Origin: Nitrospirota bacterium
GTDB lineage: Bacteria; Nitrospirota; Leptospirillia; Leptospirillales; Leptospirillaceae
Assembly (NCBI GenBank): GCA_021801345.1
Contig: JAJYYA010000005.1
Coordinates: 24,146-88,145 of the forward strand
Direction: 5' to 3'
DNA: 64,000 nucleotides
Below are positions 1 through 10,011 of this stretch, one piece after another (within the stretch, counting starts at the first letter, position 1; every line of letters starts with the position of its first letter). Under the pieces are notes generated by a model. It saw only the letters and a program-made list of their open reading frames with translations, searched no databases and was not told the DNA's origin. The position numbers and the translations under genes were made by a program.

Positions 1-1001
1 TGGGGCGGGGTCACGAGCCCCGGGAGGTGGGGCTGGTTCTCATTGTTTTGGGGCGAGACGGACCCGCTTTGAGAAGGGGACGGAGGGGTTTCAGGGGCGT
101 TCGGGGTTTGAGTCTCAGGCGAAGTGGGGCGGGGAGGGGCGGAGGCGATGACCGCAGGCTTCGCTTCGGGGGCCGGCCAGCCGCCGGAGCGTCTGATCCA
201 CTTCGAGACCACGTCCGACTGGAGAGAGAAGTTGATGCTGGTGATGGCAAGTCCGTCGGCGGATTTGCGGGCGATGGCCGTATCGACGCCCACCATGCGT
301 CCCCGGGAGTCGAGCAGGGGACCGCCCGAGTTTCCTCGGTTCATTCCTGCGTCGGTCTGAAAGACGTTTTTTCCGGGGACCCCCTCGAAGTCCAGGATCT
401 GGGTGCTGATGATTCCCTCCGTCATCGACCAGAGGCCGCCCGACTCGGGATTGCCGATGGCAACCACCCGCTGGCCGGGGACGACGTCGGAGGCCTTGCC
501 CAACGAGATGCGGGCGGGAAAGGGAGGCGGCTCGGCCGGGCGCAGAAGCGCCAGGTCAAGGCGGGTATCGTAGCGTTCGAGGGTCGCGCGGGTCCGGTGC
601 CGAAGATCGAGGGCGGGGTCGCCCGAGAGCTTGTCCGGCTTGTAGTAGACGAAGAGATGGACGAAGGGTCGTCCCGTCTCCTTGTCCATGATGACGTGGG
701 CGTTCGTGAGAACGTCGCCGCGACGCGTCACGAGGCTTCCGGCTCCGAGCTCTCCCTTGCCTTCGCTGTTGAATCCCGCTACAGCCACAACAGCAGGGGA
801 GAGCGTCCGGTAAATCGCGGCAGGGGAAAGGCGGGAAGGACTTCCTGCGGACGTGGCGAAGAGGCGAGCGTGAAGAGGGGATCGGGTCTTCCCTTCCGGA
901 GGGCTTTGCGCGATCGAGACGGAGGGCGCAAGGAAGAATCCGCCGAAAAGTCCGAGGAGGAAAAGACGCCCGGCAAAAAAACGAGTCGGAAATGCTTTCA
1001 C
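1..1001 (-). CDS. HtrA/S1C-like trypsin-fold serine protease (partial, C-terminus outside window)
   Basis: Reading the minus strand from a GTG at 1001 gives an open frame to the window edge, about 333 codons. It begins with a basic segment and a hydrophobic stretch (residues about 8-30), a likely signal peptide or anchor, so the protein is probably periplasmic. The chymotrypsin-fold triad is visible: His in TNAHV, Asp in DLALL and Ser in the hallmark MNRGNSGGPLLD, followed by INFSLQSD, typical of HtrA/DegP relatives. After the protease domain comes a Pro/Ser/Thr-rich tail with no recognisable PDZ domain before the window ends. The start is not ATG, so an ATG-only search misses the gene. Expected role is envelope protein quality control. 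Family assignment is firm; the exact start is less so. Confidence 0.85.
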   Translation of the reverse strand, partial: MKAFPTRFFAGRLFLLGLFGGFFLAPSVSIAQSPPEGKTRSPLHARLFATSAGSPSRLSPAAIYRTLSPAVVAVAGFNSEGKGELGAGSLVTRRGDVLTNAHVIMDKETGRPFVHLFVYYKPDKLSGDPALDLRHRTRATLERYDTRLDLALLRPAEPPPFPARISLGKASDVVPGQRVVAIGNPESGGLWSMTEGIISTQILDFEGVPGKNVFQTDAGMNRGNSGGPLLDSRGRMVGVDTAIARKSADGLAITSINFSLQSDVVSKWIRRSGGWPAPEAKPAVIASAPPRPTSPETQTPNAPETPPSPSQSGSVSPQNNENQPHLPGLVTPP

Positions 1002-1335
1002 AATGGCTCCGATCCCGGCATTGCCGGAGTTCTGGGGCAAAACAGGCCCCCCCTTTTGGGAGAAAGAAGGAGCGAAGACGAGAATCAAAGTTTTCTGATG
1101 AAATGGTAGCAAATTGAAGATAAATGTAAACTATTCTTAGGTTTGCATGACTACTACTAAAGTAGGATATTTTTCTCTTTAATTTTCAATTAACATAAGA
1201 TTAAGTTTGGTGGGTTATTGCAGTATCAGGAATATTTCAGGCAGATATTTCCCCCGAAGCGGCAACAGGAGTCTTTCCCGGAGGTTCCTGGTCTCTGTTT
1301 GCCGCCCCGGGAGAGCCATCTCACGGAGGCGTCGC
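1002..1335. other. AT-rich divergent intergenic region
   Basis: This 334-bp stretch separates the leftward protease from the rightward LuxR-type gene and should hold both promoters. Bases about 1090-1210 are markedly AT-rich compared with the surroundings. I see short inverted segments (for example CTAC...GTAG near 1152-1165) but no convincing lux box or consensus promoter. No gene is supported here. Confidence 0.5.
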
Positions 1336-2391
1336 ATGGATCTGTCCCCCTCTGATTTGCGCCTTTCCGTTCTCGACCTCCTCGGACGTCTATACGACGC
1401 TCCGGACAAGGCCGCCCTTCTTTCGGTCCTTCACGCCGGACTCGCAAAGATCCTGCCCCTTGCGCCTGCTCTTTTCTTCCTTCCCGTCGACTCCTGCAGC
1501 GGACGCTGGGAGACCGAGGGCTACCACTCCCTTCCGGAAGGGGCCTCCTGGGCCCGGGAGTGGGCCCTCTTCTACCTGAAAATCGATCCTCTGGCGCCCG
1601 TGGCCTTCTCGGGCCAGAATGGCCGCCCTCTCCGGTATTCGGATGTCGGGGAGTTTGAAGACTTCAGATCTTCCCGGTATTACCGGGAGTTTTTTTCTCA
1701 GATTCCTGCGGCGTTTTCCCTGCTTTTGCCTCTCGCGTGCCATGGAGAGCGCCTGGGAGCGGTCTGGCTTCTTCGGCAGGAGTCCTCCGGGGAGTTCTCG
1801 GATGAGGAGCGGGACGTGGGGAACTTGGTCGGCTACCACCTTTCCCGGGCCCTTCTTCTTGTCACTTTGCGATCCCACCCGGCTCTTTGCGGCAAGCCGG
1901 GAGTCCTTGTCTATGACGGGGAGAAGAATCTTCTCTTCCGAAACGAGCGGGCCGAGACCATACTGGGACGCTCCGACCTCCGGTGGTGCCTCGACCATCC
2001 GGAGGACCCCCCTCCGGTTCTCCAGACGGAAAAAGGGATTTTCCATTGCCGTGTTCTTCCCGTCCGCGCTCCCTCCGGGGCCCCTTCGGAGGAAGGCGAA
2101 CCCTCCCGCACCCGTCCTGGGCGAAGCGGTCGCGTCGTCATTCTCGAGTCCTACCGCCAAATTTCGATGATTTCCAAGAGGCTGGACCAGTTCGACCTGT
2201 CCCTGCGGCAGTCCGAGATCGTCCTTGAGGTGGTTCGGGGGCGCAGTAACAAGGAGATCGCGGAAAAGCTCGGCATCGCCCTTCAGACCGTCAAGGATCA
2301 CATGCACGATATCTTTCGTCAGATGTGCGTCCGGAGCCGCACCGAACTCGTGGCTGCAGTTGTCCGGGGGATCGACCAGGAAGGGGAATAG
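1336..2391 (+). CDS. LuxR-family transcriptional regulator
   Basis: A 351-residue protein with a C-terminal LuxR/GerE helix-turn-helix (about residues 290-345), visible as LRQSEIVLEVVRGRSNKEIA followed by LGIALQTVKDHMHDIF. The N-terminal about 200 residues look like a GAF-type sensor or ligand domain (FYLKIDPLAP, then a YYREFF segment), not a response-regulator receiver, since no phospho-acceptor Asp pattern is evident. I chose the ATG at 1336 because GGAGG lies 7 bases upstream; a longer frame from 1207 has no such site and its extra 43 residues are Arg-rich and unlike a folded domain. The ligand and target genes cannot be read from sequence. It stands alone, divergent from the protease. Confidence 0.8.
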   Translation: MDLSPSDLRLSVLDLLGRLYDAPDKAALLSVLHAGLAKILPLAPALFFLPVDSCSGRWETEGYHSLPEGASWAREWALFYLKIDPLAPVAFSGQNGRPLRYSDVGEFEDFRSSRYYREFFSQIPAAFSLLLPLACHGERLGAVWLLRQESSGEFSDEERDVGNLVGYHLSRALLLVTLRSHPALCGKPGVLVYDGEKNLLFRNERAETILGRSDLRWCLDHPEDPPPVLQTEKGIFHCRVLPVRAPSGAPSEEGEPSRTRPGRSGRVVILESYRQISMISKRLDQFDLSLRQSEIVLEVVRGRSNKEIAEKLGIALQTVKDHMHDIFRQMCVRSRTELVAAVVRGIDQEGE

Positions 2392-2836
2392 CGGGAGGGC
2401 TCCTTTGGCAGTTAACAGGGAATTAAGGGGCTCCGGACTTTTGCCGAAACGCCCTCCAGTCTGGAGGGCTTCAAAACTGCCCACGCCTTTTTAAGGCCGA
2501 TCGACCTTCTCGGGTCATGCCCCTCTTTCGTCTGATTTTTTGATCATGCGGGCCCGCTTCGTTCTTCCTTCCCCGCTCCTTTGCGGCCCCGCGGGGATAA
2601 AGACAGTTTCGAAAGGAGGATTGACGCAGATCGTTCGTACCGCGTCTTCCAAGTCGGATTGGGTGACATTCCGGAGGGGAGAGGGGCGAAGGTTTCGGGG
2701 AAGGCTTCAGAAGAGAAATCCGGTTCTCTTTTTTCTCATTCGGGGGGACGAAAGGGGAGACGACAGATTGGGGCAAGGGGAGAGTTGCTCGTCCGGATTC
2801 GGCAAACGTGGAAACTGAGGCGGAAAAAGGAAGGCG
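2392..2836. other. Convergent intergenic region
   Basis: 445 bases between the rightward LuxR gene and the leftward Uma2 gene. Apart from the hairpin at 2451-2469 nothing is supported; open frames here lack ribosome-binding sites and recognisable protein content. Confidence 0.5.
2451..2469 (+). terminator. Perfect hairpin downstream of the LuxR gene
   Basis: A 9-bp perfect inverted repeat with a single central base (GCCCTCCAG/CTGGAGGGC) lies 60 bases after the regulator stop codon. There is no strong T-tract directly after it, so it may be a weak terminator or an RNA stabiliser. Confidence 0.35.
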
Positions 2837-3400
2837 TCAGGCAGGAAAGATCTTGGAGAGAGGAATCGACAGCCCGGGGAGGAGAGGGGATTCGAGACAA
2901 TCCCCCTTGCCGTATTCCAGGGGAGCCTGGTAATGCCCGTCAACAAGAAGGAAGACTCGGACTGTTTGGCTCTCCGGATCCACAGTCCAGAACTCGGGAA
3001 CCCCAAAACGCTCGTAGAGGGAATGTTTCAGCCGGAGATCGTTGATGAGCGTCGACGGGGACAGGATCTCGATGGTCAGGTCCGGAACTCCCCGGATGTT
3101 CTTCTCGCCAATGATGGCCGCATGCTTCTTCGAGACATAGAGCAGGTCCGGTTCGACCACTTGAGGCGGATCAGTGGAAAAGACGACGTCGCAGGGGGCG
3201 GCGAAAATTTCTCCGAGAGGGTTAGAACGAAGAAAATCCCAGGCAATTCCGGAGAGATTCATCGAAATGTGCTGATGTCGGGGAGCGGGGGAAGGGGTCA
3301 TGCAGAGTTCCCCGTCGATGATCTCGTAGCGAAAGGGACCCCCTTCCGGGAGTGACATAAATTCCTCGTAGGTCCATTCCTTGAGACGGGTCGCTTTCAT
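2837..3400 (-). CDS. Uma2-family (DUF820) putative endonuclease-like protein
   Basis: A 187-residue protein of the Uma2 family, which adopts a PD-(D/E)XK restriction-endonuclease-like fold. The characteristic pieces are present: an N-terminal TYEEFMSLPEG, YEIIDGEL, a central VEPDLLYV and VPDLTIEILSPST, where the acidic residues would form the metal site. GAGGGGG sits about 6 bases upstream of the ATG at 3400. Uma2 proteins are abundant in cyanobacteria and some other bacteria and often move with transposable or toxin-like loci; their physiological role is unsettled. No partner gene is adjacent. Family call is firm, function is not. Confidence 0.85.
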   Translation of the reverse strand: MKATRLKEWTYEEFMSLPEGGPFRYEIIDGELCMTPSPAPRHQHISMNLSGIAWDFLRSNPLGEIFAAPCDVVFSTDPPQVVEPDLLYVSKKHAAIIGEKNIRGVPDLTIEILSPSTLINDLRLKHSLYERFGVPEFWTVDPESQTVRVFLLVDGHYQAPLEYGKGDCLESPLLPGLSIPLSKIFPA

Positions 3401-3746
3401 CCAAACCCCCTCATAAATCCAACGTCCACTCTTCGTCTTTCAACTCCTGCCATGCTGTTTCCACACAACAACGGGCTCGTCCTTTCACTCTGTTTTTCCG
3501 AACCACCTTGAATTAAATCGGACCAGTTCCAGGCGATCTCCGTGTTGGCGTCCGATCGCGGTTCGAACAGACAACAGTTCTTGACAACAGGACTTTGTGC
3601 CCCAAAGGCTCTGTCCCTTGCCTCTTTTTTCTTGAGATTTGAACCGGAAAAAGCGAAAATAAGGAATCAGACAGTAAATCCGGCCAGTCCTTTTTCGGAC
3701 CGGGACCTCTTCCGAACACGCCACCTCCCGACAAGGATCCTCACAT
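3401..3746. other. Intergenic region upstream of ilvD
   Basis: 346 bases between the divergent Uma2 gene and ilvD. It should carry the ilvD operon promoter, but I could not identify a convincing -35/-10 pair, leader peptide or attenuator. No gene is supported. Confidence 0.4.
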
Positions 3747-5432
3747 ATGCGTAGCGATATCATGAAGAAAGGGGTCGATCGGGCCCCCAACAGAAGCCTT
3801 CTCAAAGCCTGCGGCCTGACAGATGCCGACATGGACAAACCCTTTATCGCCGTAGCGAACTCCTATGTGGGGATCGTTCCGGGCCACGTGCACCTTAACC
3901 GTCTGGGAGAGATCGCCCGGGACGAAATCCGCAAGGCGGGGGCGATTCCCTTCGAGTTCAACACCATCGGGGTCGACGACGGCATCGCCATGGGCCACGG
4001 GGGGATGCGCTACTCCCTTGCCAGCCGGGAGCTGATCGCCGATGCCGTGGAGACGATGGTGATGGCCCACCCCTTCGACGGCATGCTCTGTCTGACCAAC
4101 TGCGACAAGATCACCCCCGGCATGATGATGGGAGCCCTTCGGGTCAATATTCCCACCGTCATGGTCTCAGGGGGCCCCATGGAGGCGGGCCGTCTTGCCT
4201 CGGGAGAGGTGGTCGATCTCATCTCCGTTTTCGAGGGGGTCGGGGCGCTCAAGGCCGGGAAGATCTCGGAGGCGCGCCTCAAGGAGATCGAAGACGAAGG
4301 ATGTCCGACCTGCGGCTCCTGCTCCGGGATGTTTACCGCCAACTCCATGAACTGTCTGGCCGAGGTGCTGGGGATGGCCCTTCCCGGCAACGGGACGATC
4401 CTCGCCACCGATCCGGCCCGGGAGGATCTCGTGCGCCGGGCGGCGCGGCGGGCGGTCGAACTGGCACAGGCTGGGCAGAACATCCGGGAGTTTGTCACCG
4501 AGAGATCCATGGCCAATGCGCTTGTTCTCGACATCGCCATGGGGGGATCGACCAACACCATTCTCCATACCATGGCGGTCGCCCATGAAGCCGAGATCGA
4601 CTTCCCCCAGTCCCGGATCAACGAGATCGCCGACCGGGTGCCCTACATCTGCAAGGTCAGCCCTGCAGGCTCCTACCACATTCAGGATGTCGAGCGGGCG
4701 GGGGGAGTCATGGCCATCATGAAGGAGCTCTCCAACGTCCCGGGACTTCTCGATCTTGACGTGCGAAGTGTCTCCGGCCGAACCCTGGGGGAGATGATTG
4801 CGGAGGCCAAGAATCGTGACGCGGAGGTCATTCGTCCCGTTACGCGCGCCTACAGCGCAAAGGGGGGGCTTGCGATCCTTTACGGAAGCCTCGCCCCCGA
4901 GGGCGGGGTCGTGAAGGTCGGGGCGGTCGATCCGGCCATGCGACGATTCGAGGGGCCGGCCGTGATCTTCGATTCCCAGGAGGCGGCCTGCGACGGGATC
5001 CAGAACGGATTGGTGAAGGCCGGCGATGTAGTGGTCATCCGCTATGAAGGGCCGGCCGGAGGTCCCGGGATGCAGGAGATGCTCGCTCCCACGGCGACCC
5101 TGATGGGCATGGGTCTGGGCGACAAGGTGGCGCTCGTCACCGACGGGAGATTCTCCGGGGGGACCCGGGGGGCCTGCGTGGGCCATGTCTCTCCCGAAGC
5201 CTCGGCCGGAGGGCCCATCGGTCTCGTCAAAGCCGGCGACCGGATCAGGATCGATCTCGAGGCGCGCACGATCGACCTTCTGGTCTCTCCCGAGGAGCTT
5301 GTCGCCAGACAAAAGACCTTCTCTCCCCTTCCTCCCAAAGTGACCCGGGGCTATCTGGCCCGCTATGCCGCCCTTGTCGAAAGCGGAAGCCGCGGGGGGG
5401 TTCTCCGGACACCCAAGTCGGCGCTCCTGTGA
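3747..5432 (+). CDS. ilvD: Dihydroxy-acid dehydratase
   Basis: 561 residues, the usual length of IlvD/Edd-family dehydratases. It converts 2,3-dihydroxy-isovalerate and the methylvalerate analogue to the 2-keto acids of valine, isoleucine and leucine biosynthesis in the cytoplasm. Conserved blocks are clear: [17 protein letters not shown] near the N-terminus, the iron-sulfur cysteines in [11 protein letters not shown] (about C119) and [17 protein letters not shown] (about residues 186-195), GGSTNTILH, and near the C-terminus [11 protein letters not shown] and [12 protein letters not shown]. The ATG at 3747 is preceded by an AAGGA-type ribosome site. It is the first gene of a four-gene run with 4-bp overlaps; the next gene starts at the GTG overlapping the stop. 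Confidence 0.97.
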   Translation: MRSDIMKKGVDRAPNRSLLKACGLTDADMDKPFIAVANSYVGIVPGHVHLNRLGEIARDEIRKAGAIPFEFNTIGVDDGIAMGHGGMRYSLASRELIADAVETMVMAHPFDGMLCLTNCDKITPGMMMGALRVNIPTVMVSGGPMEAGRLASGEVVDLISVFEGVGALKAGKISEARLKEIEDEGCPTCGSCSGMFTANSMNCLAEVLGMALPGNGTILATDPAREDLVRRAARRAVELAQAGQNIREFVTERSMANALVLDIAMGGSTNTILHTMAVAHEAEIDFPQSRINEIADRVPYICKVSPAGSYHIQDVERAGGVMAIMKELSNVPGLLDLDVRSVSGRTLGEMIAEAKNRDAEVIRPVTRAYSAKGGLAILYGSLAPEGGVVKVGAVDPAMRRFEGPAVIFDSQEAACDGIQNGLVKAGDVVVIRYEGPAGGPGMQEMLAPTATLMGMGLGDKVALVTDGRFSGGTRGACVGHVSPEASAGGPIGLVKAGDRIRIDLEARTIDLLVSPEELVARQKTFSPLPPKVTRGYLARYAALVESGSRGGVLRTPKSALL

Positions 5433-6469
5433 CGCTTTTCGACAATTCGCAGCTTGCGGGCTATTCGGGAAAGAAGGTGCTTGTGACCGGGGGGGCCGGC
5501 TTCGTCGGCTCCCACTTGGTCGACCGCCTCCTGGCTCTCGGGGCGACGGTCGACGTCCTCGACGACCTGTCGACGGGGACGGCAAAGAACCTTCCTGCCG
5601 GCGTCAACCGGCTGATCGAACGCGATGTGGCCTCCCCGGAGCCTCTTTCCGACTACGCCTTCCTCTTTCACCTGGCCTGCCCTGCCTCCCCCCCCCGCTA
5701 CCAGGCCGATCCTGTCGCAACCTTCAGGACGGCAGTCTTCGGGACGGTGCGCATGCTCGACGAGGCCAAAAGGACCGGGGCCCGACTCCTGATCGCCTCG
5801 ACCTCGGAGGTCTACGGGGATCCCCTGGAGCATCCGCAAAAGGAGAGCTACTGGGGCCATGTAAACCCTGTCGGGATCCGTTCCTGCTACGACGAGGGCA
5901 AGCGGGCGGCCGAAACCGTGGCGACCGACTATCGGCGCATGTACGGGATCGATCTTCGCATCGTTCGGATCTTCAATACCTACGGTCCCCGCATGGATCC
6001 CTTCGACGGGCGCGTGGTGAGCAATTTCGTTCGCCAGGCCTTGGTGGGGGAGCCCCTCACCCTCTACGGGGACGGCTCCCAGTCCCGTTCCTTCTGCTAC
6101 GTCTCGGACCTTGTGGAGGGGATTCTCCGGCTGGGGGCCCTTCCCGACGGCCCCGGGCGCGAATTTCCCGTCAACCTCGGCAATCCAGACGAGTTTACTA
6201 TTTCCGAGCTGGCATCGGTCGTCGAGGAGGTCATGAAAAAGCCCCTCGAACGCGTTCTCCGCCCCCTGCCTTCCGACGACCCCCGCCGACGCCGTCCCGA
6301 CATCTCCCGGGCTCGGGACCTTCTTGGCTGGAAACCGGCGATCCCCCTTCGGGAGGGAGTCGCCCTGACCGTCGACGACTTTAAGGGGCGTCCCGGGGAT
6401 CTCGCCTCCGACTCCCTGCCAGGATCGGCCCCTCGCCGGGGGGATCCCCACCGGTGGGAGGTCCGGTGA
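5429..6469 (+). CDS. UDP-glucuronate decarboxylase (extended SDR family)
   Basis: A 346-residue nucleotide-sugar short-chain dehydrogenase. The NAD-binding GGAGFVGSH motif is at residues about 20-28. [13 protein letters not shown], the catalytic-region [14 protein letters not shown] and [12 protein letters not shown] (YxxxK replaced by the family form YDEGK) are diagnostic of UXS enzymes, which oxidise and decarboxylate UDP-glucuronate to UDP-xylose. FNTYGPRM and [10 protein letters not shown] further match. The product is a sugar donor for lipopolysaccharide or exopolysaccharide. The start is GTG overlapping the ilvD stop by 4 bp, indicating translational coupling. The last about 25 residues are Pro/Arg/Gly-rich and may be disordered. 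Confidence 0.9.
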   Translation: MTLFDNSQLAGYSGKKVLVTGGAGFVGSHLVDRLLALGATVDVLDDLSTGTAKNLPAGVNRLIERDVASPEPLSDYAFLFHLACPASPPRYQADPVATFRTAVFGTVRMLDEAKRTGARLLIASTSEVYGDPLEHPQKESYWGHVNPVGIRSCYDEGKRAAETVATDYRRMYGIDLRIVRIFNTYGPRMDPFDGRVVSNFVRQALVGEPLTLYGDGSQSRSFCYVSDLVEGILRLGALPDGPGREFPVNLGNPDEFTISELASVVEEVMKKPLERVLRPLPSDDPRRRRPDISRARDLLGWKPAIPLREGVALTVDDFKGRPGDLASDSLPGSAPRRGDPHRWEVR

Positions 6470-7539
6470 CGGGGAAGCGACGCCTTCTCAATCTTTCCCT
6501 CGCGATCGCCATCAGCGGGGCGGCCCTCTTCTTCGCCCTGCGCCATGTCTCTTTTCGAAGTCTGGGCCATATCCTCTGGAAGGGCCATTACGGATGGCTC
6601 ATTCCTGCAACGCTTCTTCTTTTTGCCATCTACGGCGTCCGGGCCCTCTTCTGGCGCCAGACCCTCTCCGTGACGCGGAAGGTCTCCTATCCCTCCCTGT
6701 ATGCGTCGGTGGTGGTGGGGTTCATGGCCAACTCCATCCTTCCCTTCCGGGCGGGAGAGATGGTCCGCGCCCTTTACGCCCGGCGTCTCGAAAACCTTCC
6801 CCTTCCCCTTCTCCTTTCGACGATCCTGATCGAGCGGCTTTTCGACCTTCTCTCCCTCTCGCTCCTTCTTTTTCTCTACCTCGTCTCAGGCGGGCAGGGG
6901 ATCGGAGGAAAGAGCGCCTGGATCATCGGGGGGGCCATTGGTCTCTTTATGGGGTTGTCGGCACTGGTCTACGGGAGGCTTCTGGTGGTGAGGTTCCTCG
7001 AGCGGACGCTTCTTCCCCTGACCCGCGGGCACCGGCTTGCAAAGAAGCTTGTTCTTACCGCCGAGCAGGCCCTTCTCGGCCTTTCCTCCATCGCCTCCCC
7101 GGTGCTTCTTTTCAGGCTTTTTCTGACGAGCCTTGCGATCTGGTCGCTCACCCTTTTCCTGACATGGTTCACGCTCATCACCTTCGATGTCACCCAAAGT
7201 CCGGTCCGGGTCACTCTGGCCTTCCTTGTCTTTACCAACCTGGCCATGCTCATTCCGTCCTCTCCCGGAGGCATCGGGGTCTTCCAGTTGGCGGCGGTCT
7301 ACGCCCTCTCGCCGTTCCACGTTCCGGCCGACCGCGCCGTGGCGCTCTCTCTCGTCAACCAGGCTCTCGTCATCTCCGTCACAGGAATCCTTGGATATCT
7401 CTTCGTCACACGCTCTCACGTCTCTCTTGCCGCCATGCAGAGTCAGGCGCTCGAGATGGGGGAAAAGGAGGAACTCCTTTCAGAGAGCCCTTCTTCCGAC
7501 CCCTCCGTCGGATCCCCCGACCGGCCCCGGCCCCGATGA
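6466..7539 (+). CDS. Flippase-like integral membrane protein (LPG-synthase TM / UPF0104 family)
   Basis: About 357 residues, very hydrophobic, with roughly eight predicted membrane segments. Family signatures include NSILPFRAGEMVRALYARR, ILIERLFDLLSL and IPSSPGGIGVFQLAAVYAL, typical of the lysylphosphatidylglycerol-synthase membrane domain family (YbhN/AglD-like). Such proteins are suspected lipid or lipid-linked-sugar translocases but substrates are mostly unknown; the preceding UDP-xylose-forming gene makes an envelope-glycan role attractive. I chose the GTG at 6466, which overlaps the preceding stop as GTGA with GGGAGGT just upstream; the spacing is short, and the in-frame GTG at 6454 is an alternative. 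Confidence 0.8.
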   Translation: MTGKRRLLNLSLAIAISGAALFFALRHVSFRSLGHILWKGHYGWLIPATLLLFAIYGVRALFWRQTLSVTRKVSYPSLYASVVVGFMANSILPFRAGEMVRALYARRLENLPLPLLLSTILIERLFDLLSLSLLLFLYLVSGGQGIGGKSAWIIGGAIGLFMGLSALVYGRLLVVRFLERTLLPLTRGHRLAKKLVLTAEQALLGLSSIASPVLLFRLFLTSLAIWSLTLFLTWFTLITFDVTQSPVRVTLAFLVFTNLAMLIPSSPGGIGVFQLAAVYALSPFHVPADRAVALSLVNQALVISVTGILGYLFVTRSHVSLAAMQSQALEMGEKEELLSESPSSDPSVGSPDRPRPR

Positions 7540-8489
7540 CCCGCCTCGTCAATACCTTCTCCTACTCTCACTCCCGGGGGGGGCTCTTCCGGGACTGTCC
7601 CCGCCGCTACTGGTTTGTCCGCTACGGCGCGTGGGGAGGGTGGGAGAGGTCGGCCGACCCGTCCACACGCGAGATCTACCGCCTCTCGAAGCTCTCCAAC
7701 CGCTATCTCTGGACCGGCCATCACGTCCATGACCGGGTCGAGCGGCTGGTGGCAAAGGTCGTCGAGAAAAAACCGCTTCCTCCGGAGGAGGAGGAGCGCA
7801 GCGCTCTTCTCGCGACTCTTCGGAGCGAGTTTGCGGCTTCGAAGAAGGATCGTTCGGGGAAGGCCTCTTTGCGCAAGGGTTTTTTTGGCCTTCTTGAGCA
7901 CGAAGGGCGGGACTTTGCCATTTCCGATACCGACTGGAAGCCCCTCGTCGATCGGGCGCAGGAGGCCCTGGGGGGGTTCTACCGGAGCTGGGTTCTGCCC
8001 GAGATTTCCGGACTTCCGGGCGAGGCGATCCTCGACCGGGACGCCGAGCTCCGGACGGCCCTTCTCGATGTCGACGGCTTCGAGGTTCCCGTCCACATGA
8101 AGATCGACCTGGCCTACCGCGCCTCCGACGGGACGGTCAGGGTTCTCGACTGGAAGACCGGTCGGCCGGGTTCCGCCGGAGAGCATGAAAGCCAACTGGC
8201 GCTCTATGCCTGGTACTATTCCCGGGAGAGGGGGGTTCCCCTGGAGTCGATTCGCCTCGGACCGGTCTATCTTGCCACCCGTCCCGAGAGGCCGGAGATC
8301 GGGCAGATCGACCCAAAAAGGGTTGCGGCCGTTCTCGAAGAGACGGTGGGGACCGTTCGGGAGATCCTCTCCTGTATCGACGATCCGGTCCTTGGCGTGG
8401 CAAGAAAGGAGCGCTTCCCGGTGACGATGCGCCCCTTTACGTGCCGGGACTGTCCTTTTCGCTCCCTCTGTCTTGATCGCCCCCGTTAG
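7536..8489 (+). CDS. PD-(D/E)XK nuclease with Cas4/AddB-type cysteine cluster
   Basis: A 317-residue RecB-like nuclease starting at the ATG that overlaps the upstream stop. The nuclease core is visible as KIDLAY followed by VRVLDWKTGRPG (about residue 204), then ESQLALYAWYY, matching motifs II, III and the conserved Q/Y helix of PF12705-type exonucleases. One cysteine near the N-terminus (RDCPRRYWF) and three at the C-terminus (CRDCPFRSLC) form the split 4Fe-4S cluster seen in Cas4 and AddB. It probably processes DNA ends. It is translationally coupled to a flippase gene, an odd partner, and lies 55 kb from the CRISPR locus, so I do not call it cas4. Confidence 0.85.
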   Translation: MTRLVNTFSYSHSRGGLFRDCPRRYWFVRYGAWGGWERSADPSTREIYRLSKLSNRYLWTGHHVHDRVERLVAKVVEKKPLPPEEEERSALLATLRSEFAASKKDRSGKASLRKGFFGLLEHEGRDFAISDTDWKPLVDRAQEALGGFYRSWVLPEISGLPGEAILDRDAELRTALLDVDGFEVPVHMKIDLAYRASDGTVRVLDWKTGRPGSAGEHESQLALYAWYYSRERGVPLESIRLGPVYLATRPERPEIGQIDPKRVAAVLEETVGTVREILSCIDDPVLGVARKERFPVTMRPFTCRDCPFRSLCLDRPR

Positions 8490-8889
8490 TCCTTCTCCGT
8501 CTTTTAAAGAGATTCCGGGGGGGGCCGCTTCTTTTGTGAGGTCTTCTCTCCTTCCTTAAACGGGGGCTCTTCCCCGATCTTTTTTCTCTCGGGCCCGGCT
8601 GACCCCTCCTTTGTCGCTCTTCTGCCATGAAATGAGGTCTTTTGTCGTGCGAGCCCGATAAAAACTCCCCTCTTTACGCACTGTTCTTGCCCGTTTTTCC
8701 GAATAGCGATGTCGTTGGGACTTTTTGCAATGCGTGATGAAAATAGTGGGATTTAGAGCTCTTCATTGTTTTTCGCCTTTGTTTGAGATATCTTCAGGAC
8801 CTCTCCCTTCCCGGAAGCATCCCGGAGCTCTTGGATTTATTGGGAAAACGAGACTCTAAAAACGTTACCGAATTCATAAAGGAGGCACT
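8490..8889. other. Intergenic region between nuclease operon and chemotaxis receptor
   Basis: 400 bases. The first part contains the hairpin terminator at 8561-8585; the second part is AT-rich and should hold the promoter of the receptor gene. I see no gene. A frame open from 8783 only extends the receptor upstream of its clear ribosome site. Confidence 0.5.
8561..8585 (+). terminator. Rho-independent terminator of the ilvD operon
   Basis: CGGGG, a 6-base loop, CCCCG, then ATCTTTTTT. The stem is short (5 bp) but is followed by a T-run, and it lies about 70 bases after the last gene of the operon. Confidence 0.5.
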
Positions 8890-10011
8890 ATGGCGTTTTT
8901 CGGCCGGTCTGATGGCAAAACGGGCAAGACAAATCTTGAGACACCCAAAGGAGAGATCGTCGCTTCGTCCTTTCTTCCGGAGGGTGATCCGTTTCCCTCC
9001 GATCTCGATACGATCGTTCGGATGGCGCCGGGAGTAATCGGCCCCCTCCTCGATGCCATCCAGTCGGATGGGGTTGCGATCGCCAGCCCCGACATGGGGC
9101 AGGGGAAGGAGGGGAACCGGATCATTTACATGAACCGGAAGATGCATGAGATTGTGGAAAAGATGGAGGACGAGCTTAAAAAGAACTTCGGGATGTCGCC
9201 CCGGGATGTGGTCGGAGGGTCGATTCACCGGTTCCACAAGGATCCCGACAAGATCCGCGAAGCGTTGAAGGTTCTCCGTCCGGGAGAGACCCGCTTCAAC
9301 CAGATCATTCCGGTCGGGCACATGCGCATCAGCTCGGTGACCGAGGTGATGACCGACGCCTCAGGGCGCACGATCGGCTATCTGACGATCTTTACCGACG
9401 TGACTGCCCATGCCCATCTCGACGAGGTGTCGAAGAACGCCGCCGGGATCTCCCGGATGGTCGATGAGATCTCGAAGCGCATGCAGGGACTGGCTTCGCG
9501 TGCCGACGAGAGCCGCGAGCGGATGGTCCAGATGAGCCAGGGGGTCGCGGAGAACGAGGAGGCGATGGGACGGCTCGGATCTGTGGTGGGCAACCTCGGC
9601 CGCCGCTCGGAAGAGATCGGATCGATCATCGAGACGATCGGTCAGATTGCTTCACAGACCAATCTTTTGGCCTTGAACGCGGCGATCGAGGCGGCCCGCG
9701 CCGGTGAGCAGGGACGGGGGTTTGCCGTGGTGGCCGACGAGGTCCGAAAGCTTGCCGAGCGGACCGCCCGCTCGACCAAGGAGATCGAGGCGACTATCCG
9801 GAAGGTGCAGGAGGAGACGGCGATGACGGTCTCGCTTCTTGAGGAGAGCCGGACGCGTGCCATCAGGAATCGGGAGACGACCAAGCAGACCGAAGAGGCT
9901 CTCGAAAGCATCCGTCAGGATCAGCAGTCGCTTTTGGTCGCCATCGGCGATATCTCTCGGGCGGCCATGGAGCAGGAGCAGTCTGTCCGCGCCTTCATCG
10001 CCGAGCGGTAG
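8890..10011 (+). CDS. Soluble methyl-accepting chemotaxis protein with PAS-like sensor
   Basis: 373 residues. The ATG at 8890 follows AAAGGAGG with ideal spacing. The N-terminal half (about residues 35-175) looks like a PAS domain: [33 protein letters not shown] and [14 protein letters not shown]. The C-terminal half is the coiled-coil signalling domain with the canonical hairpin tip ([20 protein letters not shown], then [18 protein letters not shown]). No membrane segment is present, so the receptor is cytoplasmic and probably senses an intracellular redox or metabolic cue through CheW/CheA. No other chemotaxis genes are in the window. Methylation-site glutamates flank the tip, but individual sites cannot be assigned. 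Confidence 0.93.
   Translation: MAFFGRSDGKTGKTNLETPKGEIVASSFLPEGDPFPSDLDTIVRMAPGVIGPLLDAIQSDGVAIASPDMGQGKEGNRIIYMNRKMHEIVEKMEDELKKNFGMSPRDVVGGSIHRFHKDPDKIREALKVLRPGETRFNQIIPVGHMRISSVTEVMTDASGRTIGYLTIFTDVTAHAHLDEVSKNAAGISRMVDEISKRMQGLASRADESRERMVQMSQGVAENEEAMGRLGSVVGNLGRRSEEIGSIIETIGQIASQTNLLALNAAIEAARAGEQGRGFAVVADEVRKLAERTARSTKEIEATIRKVQEETAMTVSLLEESRTRAIRNRETTKQTEEALESIRQDQQSLLVAIGDISRAAMEQEQSVRAFIAER

Noticed and set aside
7536..8489. Calling the Fe-S nuclease cas4
   Set aside because: It is 55 kb from the CRISPR locus, in an unrelated operon, and longer than typical Cas4; similar cysteine clusters occur in AddB and other nucleases.
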